A stretch of DNA of 64,000 nt from Uliginosibacterium sp. 31-16 (GTDB lineage: Bacteria; Pseudomonadota; Gammaproteobacteria; Burkholderiales; Rhodocyclaceae), in the NCBI RefSeq assembly GCF_030730865.1, contig NZ_JAVALZ010000001.1:496001-560000 (forward strand), read 5' to 3'. Made by a program: the position numbers and the translations under genes. Under the pieces are notes generated by a model. That model was not told the DNA's origin. It saw nothing but the letters and a program-made list of their open reading frames with translations, and ran no database searches. Below, in pieces: positions 19,084 to 28,093 of the stretch (position 1 is the first letter of the stretch; each line of letters begins with the position of its first letter).

Positions 19084-19953
19084 ATGAATGTGCTGTGGAT
19101 GTTGCTGGCCTGTTTCCTGTTCGCCACCATGGGCGCCTGCGTCAAGCTGGCCGGGGGGCATTTCAACATCGGTCAGACGGTCGGGATCCGTGGCCTGGTG
19201 CCGCTCCTGCTGATCGGAGCCTGGGTGCTGTGGCAGCAGCAGACACTGCGCTCGATCCACTGGAAGAGCCACCTCTATCGCTCCACCGCCGGCACCCTTG
19301 CCATGCTGATGTATTTCTCGGCGATCTCGCGCCTGCCTCTGGCCACCGCTGTGACGCTGAACAACACTTCGGCCCTGTTTCTGGCAAGCATCCTCTCGCT
19401 GCGTCAGCCGCCGCCTCGCCTCGTGCTCGGAGCCCTGCTGCTGGGGTTCGTCGGTGTCGCGCTGGTGCTGCAACCCACCTTCTCGCAGGATCAGTGGCTG
19501 GGCGGGGTGTTCGGCTTGGGCTCGGCCATGCTGGCCTGCGTTGCTCAGCTCAATCTGCGTGAGCTTGGCCGGGCGGGCGAGCCGGAGTGGCGTACGGTAT
19601 TCCTTTTCTCGGCCACCAACACGTTGCTGGCACTGCCACTGGCGCTGCTTCAGCCTTCATCGCCGGCACAGGCAGGCGGCGGCCAGTGGGCATTCCTGCT
19701 CGCCGTGGGGCTGTGCGGAGGCGTGGGACAACTGGCGCTGAGCCGGGCCTTCGGCCTTGGCAAGGCCATCGTGACAGCCAGCATCGGCTACAGCACGGTG
19801 ATCTTTTCCAGCCTCTTCGGCATGCTGCTGTGGGGGGACAAACTCTCGCTGCTGTCCTGGCTCGGCATCGCCCTGATCATCGCCGCCAGTCTGATTACCA
19901 CTCATCCAGCCACATGGGCACGCCACCCTGTGCAGCATGGCAGCCACGAGTGA
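19084..19953 (+). CDS. DMT-family permease (EamA domains)
   Basis: 289 residues with ten predicted membrane segments in two EamA repeats. The first starts MNVLWMLLACFLFATMGACV, with SAISRLPLATAVTLNNTSAL in the middle. The second covers about 145-285 and contains LSRAFGLGKAIVTASIGYST and LSWLGIALIIAASL. These inner-membrane carriers move amino acids, nucleobases or other metabolites; the substrate cannot be read from the sequence. It has its own transcription unit after the aceA terminator. Confidence 0.85.
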   Translation: MNVLWMLLACFLFATMGACVKLAGGHFNIGQTVGIRGLVPLLLIGAWVLWQQQTLRSIHWKSHLYRSTAGTLAMLMYFSAISRLPLATAVTLNNTSALFLASILSLRQPPPRLVLGALLLGFVGVALVLQPTFSQDQWLGGVFGLGSAMLACVAQLNLRELGRAGEPEWRTVFLFSATNTLLALPLALLQPSSPAQAGGGQWAFLLAVGLCGGVGQLALSRAFGLGKAIVTASIGYSTVIFSSLFGMLLWGDKLSLLSWLGIALIIAASLITTHPATWARHPVQHGSHE

Positions 19954-20041
19954 GGGGTTCTATAGTCAGAGTGTGAAAGCCTTCCGGCTGAGCACGTCGC
20001 GAAGGGCTTTCCTCTACAAAACCTGCCCGAGGAGATGCTCC

Positions 20042-20419
20042 ATGATCACCACCGACGTCAGCCCCGAACGGGTCGAGATGCGTGCCTACGGCACGGTGAC
20101 CCTGGCCGACTGCAAGGCCTTTGAAGAGGTTTCAAACTACCGCGTGCTGTTCAACCGGCCGATCGACCTGCTTTTCGATCTGCGCAGCATGACCGGCTAC
20201 TCGCTGGATGTCGCCATTGAGGAATGGCGTTACGTGCGTGCTCACCCGAGCGACTTCCGCAAGGTGGCACTGCTCACGGACGATCAGTTCGTGACTTGGG
20301 GGGCGTGGTTCTCGCAGTTTTTCACGGAAGCCGACATCCGCATCTTCGAAACCGAGCGGGCGGCACGCCACTGGCTGGACGGCGACAGCCTGCTTGAAGA
20401 GGATATCATCGTGCACTGA
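20042..20419 (+). CDS. SpoIIAA-like (STAS/SEC14-type) protein
   Basis: 125 residues. It fits the SpoIIAA-like family with a CRAL-TRIO/STAS-type fold: VEMRAYGTVTLADCKAFEEV, PIDLLFDLRSMTGYSLDVAI and RKVALLTDDQFVTWGAWFSQ, then ADIRIFETERAARHWL. The family's function is not settled. It is not a canonical anti-sigma antagonist: I do not see the phosphorylatable Ser of RsbV/SpoIIAA. The ATG at 20042 has GAGGAG at good distance. The gene converges on a PP2C phosphatase and RsbW-like operon, so a link is possible but is only inferred from position. Confidence 0.7.
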   Translation: MITTDVSPERVEMRAYGTVTLADCKAFEEVSNYRVLFNRPIDLLFDLRSMTGYSLDVAIEEWRYVRAHPSDFRKVALLTDDQFVTWGAWFSQFFTEADIRIFETERAARHWLDGDSLLEEDIIVH

Positions 20420-20420
20420 C

Positions 20421-20545
20421 GGCAGGTCTGCCAAGCCGCACAGAGCGGACCTGTGCGGCATGCACGCCCGGAAAGCCGCACCAGGCAAGCCTGAGCGCGC
20501 GACACCCTTGTACAGACCCGCCAGAAGCGGCTCTCCAAGCAAGCG
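20421..20545. repeat. palindromic intergenic repeat cluster
   Basis: Between two convergent genes. GCCGC-ACAGA-GCGGAC at 20435-20450 matches the core of the repeat family (CCGC-N5-GCGGAC), and AGACCCGCCAGAAGCGGCTC near 20514-20533 is a second imperfect unit. Confidence 0.5.
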
Positions 20546-20559
20546 CTAGTGAGCTCGCC

Positions 20560-22104
20560 TCAACGAGGCAAATCCAGCAACAGCATCGAAATGTCGTCAT
20601 GTCCGGCCAGATCGCCCAGGTGCCGATGCAGGGCCAGACGCAAGGCGTCCAGACGATTACCCGCTTCGGCAAGCAGCAAGGCACGCTGCACTCCCTCGAA
20701 ACCGAAGGCCGTTCCGGCAGGCCCCTCGGCCTCGATCAAACCGTCAGAACACAGTAGCAGCTGGGCATGGTCACTCCACTCCAGCGCTTGCACCAGCACA
20801 TCCTCCGCGCGCCAGGTCTGGATCCCCAGCGGCAGCTGGTCCGCCAGGAAACGCTGGGTCACTTCACCATCCGGTCCGATGCGCAGGACATCCGGCACGC
20901 CGCCCAGCCAGAGCGAACCACTGCGCACCTCCTGATCCAGCACGACCAGGGCGGCCGACACGAAACGGCCGACCGGCAGCAGTTCGGTCAAGGCGTTGTT
21001 GAGCATCAGCACCATGCGGCGCAGCGGCATTTCATCTTCCACCGCCCGATAGAAATCATTCACGATGGCCAGCCCGCTCATGGCCGCGGCCAGCCCGTGG
21101 CCCGTGGCATCGGCGAGCATTGCATAGAGCTTGCCGCGCTTCGAGCGCGCTGCCAGCACAATGTCGCCGGAGAAGCGGTGGGTCGGCATCACGCTATGCT
21201 GCACGCCGCTCTGCTCCAGCGCGTCACGGCGGATGTGGCGCTCCATGATGTCCTTGGCCAGTTCGGCCTCGGCCTCGGCCTCGTCGTGGTACTGCTGCAG
21301 GCGCGCAGCGTTGTCGGCGAGCTGACGCTCCACCCGCTTGCGCTCGCTGATGTCACGCACCACGGCAATGAACAGGCGGCGATCGGCGACCGGCAATTCA
21401 CTGACACAGATTTCGCAGGGGAAGCGCCGGGCATCCAGACGTCGCCCGATGACTTCGCGCAGACTGCCAATGAAATGCTGATCCTTGCCATGCAGATGCG
21501 CACTGAAAGCATCTTCCCAGCGTCCGTCAGCCACCGCTGCATCAAGCAGCAGGCCGCGGATATCCATGCCCTGCAGCTCGCTCTCGCGACAACCGAATAC
21601 GCCAGCCGCCGAGCGATTGGCGCCAACCACGCGAAACACCGAGTCAAAGGTCAGAATGCCATCCACCACGGCGTCGGACACCGCGGCTTCGCGCTGCCGC
21701 GCTTCCTCGCGGCTGACCTGGAACTCCAGCGCACGCGCCAGATTCTGCATCTTGGCGGCGAACACCTGATAGGACAAAGGCTTGTTCAGGTAATCGTCCG
21801 CCCCGGCCTCCAGCCCGCGCACCACGTCGTACTCGGCATCCATGGCCGAAACGATGACGATCGGCACCCAGCGGTCACCGCCCAAAGCACGGATCTGCCG
21901 GATGGCGTCAAAGCCATCCATCTTCGGCATCATCAGATCCATCAGCACAATATCGGGCCGCTCCGTTTTGCAGAGAGCGACCGCCTCCTCGCCATCCTCA
22001 GCCATCAGGATCTGGAACTCGAGGCGGTTCAGATAAGCACGCAACAGTGCCCGGTTGGCCTGGGTATCATCGGCCACCAGTACGCGGAAATTGCGGAAAC
22101 TCAC
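20560..22104 (-). CDS. response regulator with PAS and SpoIIE-type phosphatase
   Basis: 514 residues. Receiver domain at ~5-125, with DD near the start, the phospho-Asp in DIVLMDLMMPKMDG and Lys in LNKPLSYQ. A PAS domain at ~150-275 (DGILTFDSVFRVVGANRSAA) is followed by a short coiled coil. The PP2C/SpoIIE phosphatase covers ~310-512: SGDIVLAA, LADATGHGLAAAMSG, LCSDGLIEAEG and GHDDISMLLLD give all metal-binding Asp. Start: the GTG at 22104 has GGAG 8 nt upstream and lies 25 bp after the preceding stop. As third gene of the operon it would dephosphorylate a Ser/Thr partner when its receiver is phosphorylated. That is a family-based inference. Confidence 0.85.
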   Translation of the reverse strand: MSFRNFRVLVADDTQANRALLRAYLNRLEFQILMAEDGEEAVALCKTERPDIVLMDLMMPKMDGFDAIRQIRALGGDRWVPIVIVSAMDAEYDVVRGLEAGADDYLNKPLSYQVFAAKMQNLARALEFQVSREEARQREAAVSDAVVDGILTFDSVFRVVGANRSAAGVFGCRESELQGMDIRGLLLDAAVADGRWEDAFSAHLHGKDQHFIGSLREVIGRRLDARRFPCEICVSELPVADRRLFIAVVRDISERKRVERQLADNAARLQQYHDEAEAEAELAKDIMERHIRRDALEQSGVQHSVMPTHRFSGDIVLAARSKRGKLYAMLADATGHGLAAAMSGLAIVNDFYRAVEDEMPLRRMVLMLNNALTELLPVGRFVSAALVVLDQEVRSGSLWLGGVPDVLRIGPDGEVTQRFLADQLPLGIQTWRAEDVLVQALEWSDHAQLLLCSDGLIEAEGPAGTAFGFEGVQRALLLAEAGNRLDALRLALHRHLGDLAGHDDISMLLLDLPR

Positions 22105-22129
22105 TTGCGACTCTCCATTCCAGATCGCA

Positions 22130-23032
22130 TCACGCAACATCCTCCCCAAGCAGGAAGCTGACTTCCACGGTGTTGCCATTGCCCCTGTAGCTCAGATCGG
22201 CAAACGCCATCTGGCGTGAAACCGCAATTCCCCGGCCGTTCGGAGCAAACGCCCGGTCCGGCGAAATGGTCAGGAACTGCTGCCATTCGAAACCAGGCCC
22301 CTGATCTGCGATCACCACCTTCATCACCCTGGCATCACAGCGCACGCTGACCGACACCCGCTTGTCACGGTTTTCAGGCAGGGCCTGACGACGTTGCACT
22401 TCGTCGAGCCAGCTCTCCTCGCTTTTGAGACGCGCCTTGGTCTGAAAGTCGATTCCCAGATTCCCGTGCTCGATGCCATTCACCAGCAACTCGGCCAGCC
22501 CCATCGCTACGGTCTCGCCATCCTGTGCCGACAAAGCCAGCAAACCGGCCACCGCCTCGGCTTCGTCCAGCGTACTCAGCACGAATTGCGCTTCCCTGAG
22601 CAGCAGCACCGCCCGCGAGTGATTCGCCATGCGCTGCGAAACATCGGCCCAGCGCGCGCGATCATGCAAGGCGGCACGTACGATGGACAGCAACGCCTCG
22701 GAGCGGAAAGGTTTGGTCAGGTAGTAATGCGCGCCGGCGGCCAGGCCTTCGCTGACCTGCTCGGGATTGGCCGCAGCCGTCTGCATGATCACCGGCAGGT
22801 GTTTCATGCGCGCATCCGCCTTGATCCGCTTGAGCATGGACAAGCCATCCAGCTTGGGCATCATGCGATCCATCACCACTACATCGAAATCGTAGGGGCG
22901 TGCATCCAGCGTCTTCCAGGCCAGCTCAGGATCTTCAAAGAAGGTCAGCTGATAGCCGGTGTCCGACAGGTATTCGCCGATGATCTCAAGATTCAGCGGT
23001 TCATCATCCAGAACCAGCAGGGATGCACTCAT
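22130..23032 (-). CDS. response regulator fused to RsbW-like ATPase
   Basis: 300 residues. The receiver (1-125) has LVLDDEPLN, VVVMDRMMPKLDG and YLTKPF. After a linker, a HATPase_c domain (~165-298) shows the N box GLAELLVNGIEHGN, a G1-like VVIADQGPGF and a G2-like NGRGIAVSRQMA. There is no HisKA domain, so it resembles anti-sigma/serine kinases of the RsbW/SpoIIAB type rather than a histidine kinase. It overlaps the sensor kinase gene by 4 bp (ATGA). Phosphorylation by that kinase would control its binding or kinase activity. No sigma factor or RsbV-type antagonist gene is adjacent. Confidence 0.82.
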   Translation of the reverse strand: MSASLLVLDDEPLNLEIIGEYLSDTGYQLTFFEDPELAWKTLDARPYDFDVVVMDRMMPKLDGLSMLKRIKADARMKHLPVIMQTAAANPEQVSEGLAAGAHYYLTKPFRSEALLSIVRAALHDRARWADVSQRMANHSRAVLLLREAQFVLSTLDEAEAVAGLLALSAQDGETVAMGLAELLVNGIEHGNLGIDFQTKARLKSEESWLDEVQRRQALPENRDKRVSVSVRCDARVMKVVIADQGPGFEWQQFLTISPDRAFAPNGRGIAVSRQMAFADLSYRGNGNTVEVSFLLGEDVA

Positions 23033-26000
23033 GCATCGTTCCTCACATCAATTGATTCGGTAGCGCTGCCGGGTAATGGCTGCAGCGGCAAGCGCACCAC
23101 GAATTCGGCTCCACCCTCGGGGCGGTTGCGCGCGCAGATGCGGCCGCGATGCGCCAATACGATCTCGCGACAGATTGCCAGACCCAGCCCGGTTCCGCCA
23201 GCCACTGATCGGGTCAGGCTGCTCTGGGTGAATCGGTCGAAGATCTGCTCCAGCTCTGCCGCCGGAATACCCGGCCCCTCATCGATCAGCGTGATTTCAA
23301 CCATCCCGCCGGCAGGCACTTCGCCTGCCCGCCGCCCGCCGTCATCATCGATGATCCGGGTCTGCAAGCTCACCCGACTACCTGCGGGTGCAAATTTGAC
23401 CGCGTTGGATAGCAGATTGCGCAGGACCTGCCCGATCCGGGGCACATCCATCCACACGGCCGGCAGACGGGCCGCATCAATGCGGCTCAGCGCCAGCTGA
23501 CGCGCAACGAACAAGGCTTCAAATTCGCGTACCACGTCATCAAGCAAAGCAGGCAGATCTGCCGCCTGCAGTCGCAAACTGATACGCCCGGCTTCCAGTT
23601 TGGCCAGATCAAGCAATTCATCGAGCATGCCGAGAAGGCGCTCACCACTGTCCGCCACCCGCGTGAAGTAGTCGCACACCTTGTCTGGCGTCAGGCGCTC
23701 GGCGCGATCCACCCCGAGGCGGGCGAAACTCAGGATGGCATGCAGCGGCGTGCGCAACTCATGCGACAGCTGGGCGATGAAATCCGATTTGGCCGCACTG
23801 CCGCGCTCCGCGTTCTCCTTGGCCTGGAGCAGATCAGAAGTCTGCTCCAGCACCAGCAGACGCAGCTGGTCGCGATGTCGCAGCAGTTCATTCTCGGCCG
23901 CTTTCTGCTCGGCCAGATCCTGCACCAGCAACCAATACGCCACACCGTCTTCCGCCATTTCACCCTGCCCGACCATCACCCCGCTGACCATCACCGGAAG
24001 TTCCTGCCCCTCGGCCCCGAGCATGAACATCTCGAAAGGCTGCATCACCCCGGTGCGGCGGATTTCTTCGACCTTTGCTTCGCCCTGAACGAGAAACCGC
24101 CGCAGCACGAGGTCCTGATAGTTCATCTGCTGCAAGCACTCTTCACTGCGTCCAAGCAAGCGCTGCAGGGATGGATTAACGCGCAGGAACTGACCATCAC
24201 GCCCCAGCAAGGTGATCCCCAGTGGCGCGTTGTGAACCAGCGTATCGAGACGCTCCAGCGCGTGACGCCGGGCTTGCTCGGCCTCACGCAGGGCGCTTAC
24301 ATCGTGGTGAACGCCGATGAGCACGCGCTTGCCATCGGCATCCCGAACGAGTTTTTCATACAGGACAATGTAACGCTCGCTTCCCAGCCGGTCCCGCAGC
24401 AGGAGCTCGCAACTGAGCACTTCACCATCGTCCCGCTCCAGCAAGGCACGATCCAGCGCTTCTATCTGTGCAGCCGCCGCCTCAGGCACGAATTCAGCCA
24501 TGTGCCGACCATTGAAGGCATGCTTGGACACGCCGTGAAAATCGCTGAGGGCCGTATTGGCCAACACCCAGCACAGGCTTTCGTCCTTGACATAGGTGGC
24601 AAACGGCAAGGCGTCAAACACGGTCTGCAGAAACTCCCGGGTACGCGTCTGACGCAGCAGGCTGGAGGTCAAAGCCGCCTCTTTCTCCAGCAATTCGGTG
24701 ACGTCACTGTTGGAGGTAATGATCAGGCGCGCACCATCCGGGTCCAGACATACCACCTTGCGCAGATGCACCCGATGCAGTTTGCCATCGGCATAGCGGA
24801 TGGGAACCTCCCTTTCGCTCATCACGCCGGGCCCGATGGAAAACAGACGATCATCGGCCTGCACCGTTTCCTGCGCGACCTCGGGCAAATTGAAATCCCA
24901 GGTCGTCTTGCCGATCATCTGCTCGGGGGTCATGCCGTATGCACTGCCCAGCGCGCGATTGACCATCACATAAACATGACTTTCGTTCTTGACCCCCACT
25001 GGTGTCGGAATCGCATCGAACACGTCCTGCAGGAACGCCCGGTTGCGCGTCTGGCGTGCCAGCGTATCGCGCAACTCACGCTCCAGTGCGCGCGTCTCGC
25101 TCACATCCAGGGTCACCCCGATCACCACGCGCTCACCATCCGTACCGGTACAGGCGACCTTGCGGATCAGGGTCTGATGCGCATTTCCGGCGGCGTCCAG
25201 CAGCACATGCTCGCTCTCGATGACAGCATTGCCGGCAAACCCGTCAAAGATTGAATCCTCTTCCCGCTCCACCGCCTCGGCCACCTCAGGATCCGCGTGC
25301 TCGAAAGAAGTGGTACCGATGATTCTGTCGGCGCTGCAGCCATGAAAATCGGCATGCGCCCGATTGGTCATCACATAGCGATGCTGGCGGTCCTTGACGA
25401 ACATCGGGTGTGGCAAAGCGTCAAACAGTTGCTGGAGGAACTGGCGCAAGCGTGTCTGGCGTGACAGGGTTTCGCGCAAATCAAGCTCGGTGCGCCGCAA
25501 CCGGGTGATCTCGAAATTCGAGCCGATGATGATGTTCTTGCCGTCCACATCCGTGCAGGCCGCCTTTGTTACGGCCCAGTAACGCAACTCTCCGGTTTTG
25601 CGATCCGCAACGCAGTCTTCCTTGCTGATCACCTCGCCGGCAAAGATGCGCCGGTCTTCCTCCTCGATGGCGAGCCCGACCTCGTCACCAAACAATTCAC
25701 GCGAAGACAGACCGATCATGTCCTCCACCCGCAAGCCCCACTGCTCGGCGATCGCCGCATTGGCCATCAGGTAACGGCTCTCGGCATCTTTCACGTAGAT
25801 CGGATGCGGAATCGTGCGGATCAGGCGCTGAATGAAGGCTTCTACATTCATCGACAACTGCCCCATGCGCCGGGCGTAATCACGTACCTCGCTCTGATCC
25901 TCGTAGGTAGAGACCACCACATGCTGTGCGTTGCGGTCAATGCAGCGGCTTTTGGTAATCCGCAGAAAGACCCGGCGCTGCGCACGCGCGATGTCGAACC

Positions 26001-26865
26001 AGTCTTCCACAACATGGGGGCTGCCGGTTTCCAGAGTCAGGCGGTCCAGAGCCTCCAGGCGTTCGGCCATTTCACTGTTCACCATGTAGTGAGCACGCTT
26101 GCCGATGGCTTCGCCGGCCTGCATGTGCATGGCCTGGCAATAGGCACGATTGACCAGCACCAGCACACCTGCGGTGTTTTTTACCGACATGGGCAATGGC
26201 AAGGCATCAATGACGCCCTCCATGAAACTCTGATAATGCGCGCGCTCACGCGTCAGCTCGACCTCATCGGTCGCATCGGACAACGCACCGGTCACGAAGC
26301 TGCGGTCCGGCGTCACGCTGGCGCGCACCCGCAGCCAGCGTTTTTTGCCATCCGGCATGCTCACGGAGACCAGTTCATCAAACCGCCCGGCCTCATTCCA
26401 TGCTTCACGCAAAGCGCGCAACAGGCGGCGACGCTGCTCGCGGCTCAGGCACCGCAGGAAACAGCGCAACGGCGAACCGCTGGCGTGCGTCTTGCCCATC
26501 AATCTCAGGCAGTGATCGGAACAGAACAGACTGTGGCGACGGGCATCGAACTCCCACACCCCGTCCTGTGTCGCTTCAAGCGCCCGCTCCAGACGCGCCC
26601 GGCTGTAAATCTGCCCCTCGGTCATCTCGCGCGCGCGCTGCTCGGCCCAGTGCTGACGATCAAACAGGCTCCAGGACAGGATGAAGATGACCCCCAGCCC
26701 CAGCGCAGCAAGCCCCCAGACCTGCCCCCCCAGCACCAGCAACACACCGCCAAGACTGAGCAGAGCCGCCAGCACGCTGGCCAGAACGCGGATCCCCGAC
26801 GACCAGCCTCCAGCTCCGGCAAGGACTGCCTGCGCAGGACGGTCGGGCTTCGGGTTCGAGTGCAT
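23029..26865 (-). CDS. membrane sensor histidine kinase with seven PAS domains
   Basis: 1278 residues. Two membrane segments (about 25-65) are followed by seven PAS-like domains of ~130 residues each up to ~1000. Three successive PAS units open with the same phrase, TR-x-R-x-FLQ-xx-FDA, with a shared VKD/VKN-type strand, which shows internal duplication. The HisKA domain has SDFIAQLSHELRTPLHAI, with the phospho-His. The ATPase domain has NLLSNAVKFAP, DEGPGIP and GGTGLGLAI. There is no receiver in the protein, so it should phosphorylate the two response regulators encoded next. Start ATG 26865 opens the membrane part; its ribosome site is weak. PAS ligands cannot be inferred. Confidence 0.88.
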   Translation of the reverse strand: MHSNPKPDRPAQAVLAGAGGWSSGIRVLASVLAALLSLGGVLLVLGGQVWGLAALGLGVIFILSWSLFDRQHWAEQRAREMTEGQIYSRARLERALEATQDGVWEFDARRHSLFCSDHCLRLMGKTHASGSPLRCFLRCLSREQRRRLLRALREAWNEAGRFDELVSVSMPDGKKRWLRVRASVTPDRSFVTGALSDATDEVELTRERAHYQSFMEGVIDALPLPMSVKNTAGVLVLVNRAYCQAMHMQAGEAIGKRAHYMVNSEMAERLEALDRLTLETGSPHVVEDWFDIARAQRRVFLRITKSRCIDRNAQHVVVSTYEDQSEVRDYARRMGQLSMNVEAFIQRLIRTIPHPIYVKDAESRYLMANAAIAEQWGLRVEDMIGLSSRELFGDEVGLAIEEEDRRIFAGEVISKEDCVADRKTGELRYWAVTKAACTDVDGKNIIIGSNFEITRLRRTELDLRETLSRQTRLRQFLQQLFDALPHPMFVKDRQHRYVMTNRAHADFHGCSADRIIGTTSFEHADPEVAEAVEREEDSIFDGFAGNAVIESEHVLLDAAGNAHQTLIRKVACTGTDGERVVIGVTLDVSETRALERELRDTLARQTRNRAFLQDVFDAIPTPVGVKNESHVYVMVNRALGSAYGMTPEQMIGKTTWDFNLPEVAQETVQADDRLFSIGPGVMSEREVPIRYADGKLHRVHLRKVVCLDPDGARLIITSNSDVTELLEKEAALTSSLLRQTRTREFLQTVFDALPFATYVKDESLCWVLANTALSDFHGVSKHAFNGRHMAEFVPEAAAAQIEALDRALLERDDGEVLSCELLLRDRLGSERYIVLYEKLVRDADGKRVLIGVHHDVSALREAEQARRHALERLDTLVHNAPLGITLLGRDGQFLRVNPSLQRLLGRSEECLQQMNYQDLVLRRFLVQGEAKVEEIRRTGVMQPFEMFMLGAEGQELPVMVSGVMVGQGEMAEDGVAYWLLVQDLAEQKAAENELLRHRDQLRLLVLEQTSDLLQAKENAERGSAAKSDFIAQLSHELRTPLHAILSFARLGVDRAERLTPDKVCDYFTRVADSGERLLGMLDELLDLAKLEAGRISLRLQAADLPALLDDVVREFEALFVARQLALSRIDAARLPAVWMDVPRIGQVLRNLLSNAVKFAPAGSRVSLQTRIIDDDGGRRAGEVPAGGMVEITLIDEGPGIPAAELEQIFDRFTQSSLTRSVAGGTGLGLAICREIVLAHRGRICARNRPEGGAEFVVRLPLQPLPGSATESIDVRNDA

Positions 26866-26947
26866 GCCGGGTTTTACAAATGAAGGGTGCAACCCGCTTA
26901 TACGGCAGATATGCGCCGGAATGTACCTGCCCCCAAGGGAGGCAGGC

Positions 26948-27310
26948 TCAGCCCCCGCGCAGCACGCACGTCGCCATTGCCTCGATGACCTCGGGCATTT
27001 CACCCAGCGCGGCCCGCAATTCGAGTGTCAGTTCCGGATGACGTTCGCGTGCTGCCTGCAGAATCAAGGGCACATCGCGCCTCACATGCCCGCCTTGCGC
27101 AAGAAAAACCGGCACGATGTCGACCCGCGTCGCCCCAGCATGAACGCAGGCATCCACGGCCTCGGCCAGGCTCGGCCTCATGAACTCGAGGAAAGCTAGG
27201 CGCACATCCGCTTCCGGACTGCGCATCAGCACGACTTCGCGCAGACGCTGCAACGGGCGCGCCCATTCCGGATCGCGGGCGCCGTGAGCAAACAGGACGA
27301 TGGAGTGCAT
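26948..27310 (-). CDS. cbiX: short CbiX-type sirohydrochlorin chelatase
   Basis: 120 residues, the single-domain short CbiX form that acts as a homodimer. It inserts Co2+ (or Fe2+) into sirohydrochlorin for cobalamin or sirohaem. Features: LFAHGARDPEWARPL with the catalytic His (residue 8), and VPVFLAQGGHVRRDVP with the second metal-binding His. It lies four bases downstream of tcdA, as part of a minus-strand run. No other cobalamin genes are adjacent apart from the distant CobN-like gene at 1-574. Confidence 0.85.
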   Translation of the reverse strand: MHSIVLFAHGARDPEWARPLQRLREVVLMRSPEADVRLAFLEFMRPSLAEAVDACVHAGATRVDIVPVFLAQGGHVRRDVPLILQAARERHPELTLELRAALGEMPEVIEAMATCVLRGG

Positions 27311-27313
27311 GAT

Positions 27314-28093
27314 TCAACCTTGCGAGAGGATGCGCAGCGCCGTCGCTGCGGCAAAAAAACCGAAGGGCGCCGTCACGCACACGCCCGAACCATAGCCGGC
27401 GCAGGACAGCCCCTGTGGCGCCTCCACCCCGTCTACCGTCTCACAGACAGCCGGCCGCTGGATCGGTTCGGTCGAATAGATCGCCGTGATGCCGAACTTG
27501 CGCTTCGGGTCTTTCGGAAACGCGTGCTCCTTGCGAAGCTGCGCACGCACCTTCGCGAGAAGCGCGTCCTGCGTGGTTCTTGAGAGGTCATCCGCGCAGA
27601 TCCGCGCCGGATCCTGCTTCCCACCGGCAGCGCCCGCCATCACAAGCGGGGTGCGGGTCTTCAGACACCAGGCCGCCATGGCGACCTTCACACGGGCCTG
27701 GTCAATCGCATCAACCACCACGTCGTGCCCCGTCAGCAATTCGTCCAGATTGTCGGCCGTGACGAAATCTTCGACGACATGCACCGCACAGGCCGGATTG
27801 ATCGCGAGGATGCGCGTGCGCATTGCATCGACCTTGGCCTGCCCCCACACATCGTCCAGCGCGTGAATCTGCCGGTTGGTGTTCGACTCGGCCACCATGT
27901 CCAGGTCTATCAGGGTGATCTGCCCCACGCTGCTACGCGCCAGGGCTTCGGCCGCCCAGGACCCCACCCCGCCGATGCCGACCACACAGACCTTCGCTTG
28001 CGCGAAACGCTGCGCGGCCGCCGCGCCATACAAACGCCCGACACCACCAAAGCGTCGTTCAAAATCGGGCTTCACGCCCTGTTCTTCAGCCAT
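27314..28093 (-). CDS. tcdA: tRNA threonylcarbamoyladenosine dehydratase
   Basis: 259 residues, an E1-like ThiF/MoeB fold. TcdA (CsdL/YgdL) uses ATP to cyclise t6A37 of tRNA to ct6A. Nucleotide-binding GIGGVGSWAAEALARSSVG at ~38-56, LIDLDMVAESNTNRQIHAL with the conserved Arg, and the catalytic Cys region near LSCAGYGSGVC. The start overlaps the MBL gene end by 22 bp. Confidence 0.93.
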   Translation of the reverse strand: MAEEQGVKPDFERRFGGVGRLYGAAAAQRFAQAKVCVVGIGGVGSWAAEALARSSVGQITLIDLDMVAESNTNRQIHALDDVWGQAKVDAMRTRILAINPACAVHVVEDFVTADNLDELLTGHDVVVDAIDQARVKVAMAAWCLKTRTPLVMAGAAGGKQDPARICADDLSRTTQDALLAKVRAQLRKEHAFPKDPKRKFGITAIYSTEPIQRPAVCETVDGVEAPQGLSCAGYGSGVCVTAPFGFFAAATALRILSQG

